Source: Pedobacter sp. ok626
GTDB lineage: Bacteria > Bacteroidota > Bacteroidia > Sphingobacteriales > Sphingobacteriaceae
Assembly (NCBI RefSeq): GCF_900100435.1
Contig: NZ_FNEX01000021.1
Span: 62,001 to 126,000, forward strand
Direction: 5' to 3'
Length of the DNA stretch: 64,000 nucleotides
Shown here: piece by piece, positions 62,277 to 64,000 of the stretch
Position numbering within the stretch: the stretch's first letter is position 1
Layout of the letters: each line of letters opens with the position of its first letter
The notes under the pieces: generated by a model
The model's input: only the letters and a program-made list of their open reading frames with translations
The model's database searches: none
Told to the model about the DNA's origin: nothing
Made by a program: the position numbers and the translations under genes

Positions 62277-63049
62277 TACCACCATTTTAACGGAAGCTCA
62301 ATCTGAGCAACCGAGCTGACAACTAGATCAGGCTTAAAGGCATAATGTGTTAATTTTTCTTTTTTTGCTATTCCCGAGAGTACCAATATGGTTTTATAAC
62401 CCATTTGCGCACCACCTTGAATATCAGTTTCCATTGTATCTCCAATAACAGTTGTTTCTGCGGCTTCCAGACCTAAATATTTACGTGCTGATCGCATCAT
62501 TACCGGACTAGGCTTGCCAATTACAAACGCTTTTCGGCCAGTAGCTTCTTCAATCATAGCAGTAGTTGCTGCAATCCCTAAATTGCTCCATCCTGGTTTT
62601 TTCGGCGAAGGGTCTCTATTGGTCGTGATGAATTTTGCACCTGCCAGAATCATGTCTACCGCACGTTGAACCATTTCTAAAGTAAAGTTTCTGCCTTCTC
62701 CTAAAACCACAAATTCAGGATCAGTATTTACAAGGCTAATGCCGTTTTCGTGCAAACTGGTTAATAAACCGCCTTCACCCAAAACGTAGGCCGTACCATT
62801 TTTACCTTGGTCACCCAAAAATTTACCCGTAGCCATTGCACTGGTGTAGATATGATTTTCAGTAACCTCAATGCCCAGAAGTTTAAGTTTTCGTACTGAA
62901 TCTAGCCTTGTACGTTGACTGTTATTTGTCATGAACGTAAAGGGGATATCATTTTTAATCAAGCCATTGATGAATTTATCAGCGCCTTCAATTAAAGTTT
63001 CTCCGCTGTAAATAACCCCATCCATGTCTATCAAAAGTCCGTGTTTCAT
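62276..63049 (-). CDS. HAD-IIA family phosphatase (NagD-like)
   Basis: A 257-residue HAD hydrolase. Nucleophile Asp in HGLLIDMDGVIYSGE, motif II FMTNNSQRTR, Lys in FVIGKPSPVMMRSARK and motif IV VIGDTMETDIQGGAQMGYKT. This is the NagD/PGP type, with a large cap domain between. It acts on small phosphates such as nucleotides or phosphoglycolate; which is unknown. The ATG at 63049 begins the conserved core; an in-frame start 63 nt upstream is less likely. Confidence 0.93.
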   Translation of the reverse strand: MKHGLLIDMDGVIYSGETLIEGADKFINGLIKNDIPFTFMTNNSQRTRLDSVRKLKLLGIEVTENHIYTSAMATGKFLGDQGKNGTAYVLGEGGLLTSLHENGISLVNTDPEFVVLGEGRNFTLEMVQRAVDMILAGAKFITTNRDPSPKKPGWSNLGIAATTAMIEEATGRKAFVIGKPSPVMMRSARKYLGLEAAETTVIGDTMETDIQGGAQMGYKTILVLSGIAKKEKLTHYAFKPDLVVSSVAQIELPLKWW

Positions 63050-63120
63050 ATAATTTTTGCTATGCGTTTTAATTGAAAATGATTTAAAAAAATACTCGTT
63101 TAGGCACAGCAAATATAGGA

Positions 63121-64000
63121 TTATGAAAGCAAATTCGGATGTGCTACCGACACATTATACAGGTCGTACCAGTCCTGATGATCCAGCTCTATCGTAAAGG
63201 CATTGGCTGCATTTCTAATCCTCTCTTCATTGGTTGTACCAATAAGTGGTAATGCGCCTAATTTTACCAACCAGGCCACCGCTAGAGATTCAATATTGGC
63301 ATTGTATTTTACACTCAGCTCTTCCAGTTTCTCACGAACTTTCACTGCTTGTGGATCTATACCGGCAGCAATCCTACCTTCGGCAAGTGGGGCATAAGCC
63401 AGTGGACGCATGTAACGTTGTTTGATATAATCAAGCTGACCGTTGTCCAAAGCTTGTGTGCGAAGTAAGTTCAACTCAATATGATTGGTTACAATTGGCT
63501 TAGTTAAATAAGAAGCCAGCAACTGATGCTGAAAAACAGAAAAATTGGCTACACCAATACTTTTAATTTTTCCAGAGTCTTTTAGCTTCTCCAAGGTTAA
63601 AGCCGTTTCTTCAAGATTTGAAATCGGGTCAAGCTTATCCAGTAAAAATATATCTAAGTAATCTGTTCTCAGTTTTTTTAATGAGGATTCTACACTTTTA
63701 GTGATGTGTGCTGCGGAAGTATCATAATGTTTAACTCTGATATCTGGATTTTGAGCATCAGGCACTCTTAATCCACATTTACTAAACAGCACCACTTCTT
63801 CTCTTTTAAAGATACCATCTTTGAGCAAGTCGCCAAATAGCGATTCACATTGATATGAACCATAGTTGTCACCATGCTCAAAAGTGTTGATACCCAATTC
63901 TAAGCAAAGCTGCACTGTTTTTTTTAAAACTTTAGCCGTGTCTTTTACTTCATTCCATCTGTAAAAACCGTAAACCGCAGGAGAAACTTTAGGCCCTGCA
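63121..64000 (-). CDS. Aldo/keto reductase (partial, runs off the right edge)
   Basis: At least 293 residues of a (beta/alpha)8 AKR; the N-terminus lies beyond the window. Catalytic Asp and Tyr are in GINTFEHGDNYGSYQCESLF, Lys in VVLFSKCGLRVP, His in RTDYLDIFLLDKLD (where the usual LxH reads LLDK, so the His is not in its usual place). NADPH-binding end: PLIGTTNEERIRNAANAFTI. The frame continues upstream past a GTG to the edge (SPAVYGFYRWNEVKDTAKVL), so the true start is outside. YdhF-like; substrate unknown. Its stop lies 71 bp from the HAD start. Confidence 0.88.
   Translation of the reverse strand, partial: AGPKVSPAVYGFYRWNEVKDTAKVLKKTVQLCLELGINTFEHGDNYGSYQCESLFGDLLKDGIFKREEVVLFSKCGLRVPDAQNPDIRVKHYDTSAAHITKSVESSLKKLRTDYLDIFLLDKLDPISNLEETALTLEKLKDSGKIKSIGVANFSVFQHQLLASYLTKPIVTNHIELNLLRTQALDNGQLDYIKQRYMRPLAYAPLAEGRIAAGIDPQAVKVREKLEELSVKYNANIESLAVAWLVKLGALPLIGTTNEERIRNAANAFTIELDHQDWYDLYNVSVAHPNLLS

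Noticed and set aside
63121..63915. A complete aldo/keto reductase starting at GTG 63915
   Set aside because: Reading frame continues through that codon to the window edge with AKR-like sequence, so the start is outside the window.

Overview
The window reads as chromosomal DNA of a Bacteroidetes species, most likely Sphingobacteriaceae and Pedobacter-like. The basis is a low-GC genome with T9SS parts (a gliding-type C-terminal sorting domain and a PorP/SprF protein), many DUF3857, RDD, DUF5723 and LytTR families, futalosine-pathway MqnC, and promoters of the Bacteroidetes form TTG-N17-23-TAnnTTTG, with little sign of Shine-Dalgarno sites. Almost all of it is single-copy core or lineage genes. 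I see no insertion sequence, prophage, tRNA, rRNA or CRISPR array.

Layout. 1-7.7 kb: an accessory-looking block with a partial acyltransferase-like gene, a large E1/ThiF-nitroreductase fusion (Rv1355c family), a divergent stand-alone receiver protein, then a T9SS type B cargo protein and its PorP/SprF partner. 7.8-13.1 kb: rpoN, mscL, and a four-gene membrane-sensing unit (LiaF-like, DUF4288, LytS-type kinase, LytTR regulator). 13.2-21.6 kb: rpmH-rnpA-yidD, tsaB, two envelope proteins of unknown role, DUF423, priA, pcm. 21.6-26.8 kb: smpB, a manganese module (MntH fused to a UspA domain, plus a DtxR regulator with a candidate operator), an Lrp regulator, ung and two small unknown genes. 26.9-33.7 kb: lysS, a long-chain acyl-CoA synthetase, iscS-iscU-iscA, methylmalonyl-CoA epimerase. 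33.7-39.8 kb: rpmE2, a GlmU-like nucleotidyltransferase, tpiA-prmA, mpl, a small XRE regulator, a double-GNAT protein. 39.8-47.8 kb: an Asp-rich small protein, a propeller-sensor two-component pair, two ferritin-like secreted proteins, an RDD membrane protein. 47.9-64 kb: mqnC, an M16 peptidase pair, a DUF3857/transglutaminase-like pair, a phosphoesterase-PQQ propeller fusion, guaB, a 7TMR-DISM histidine kinase, a HAD-IIA phosphatase and a partial aldo/keto reductase.

The most unusual items are: the E1-like/nitroreductase fusion beside an acyltransferase-like gene (a possible modification or natural-product pathway, compared here with ThiF plus dehydrogenase pairs of azole peptide synthesis); an 11-bp periodic repeat array in two orientations upstream of guaB; a 28-bp perfect hairpin and a 48-bp perfect palindrome at gene ends; three promoters whose -7 boxes sit 4-7 nt before the start codon, implying almost leaderless mRNAs; and two neighbouring gene pairs that each couple a protein with catalytic residues to a relative that has lost them.
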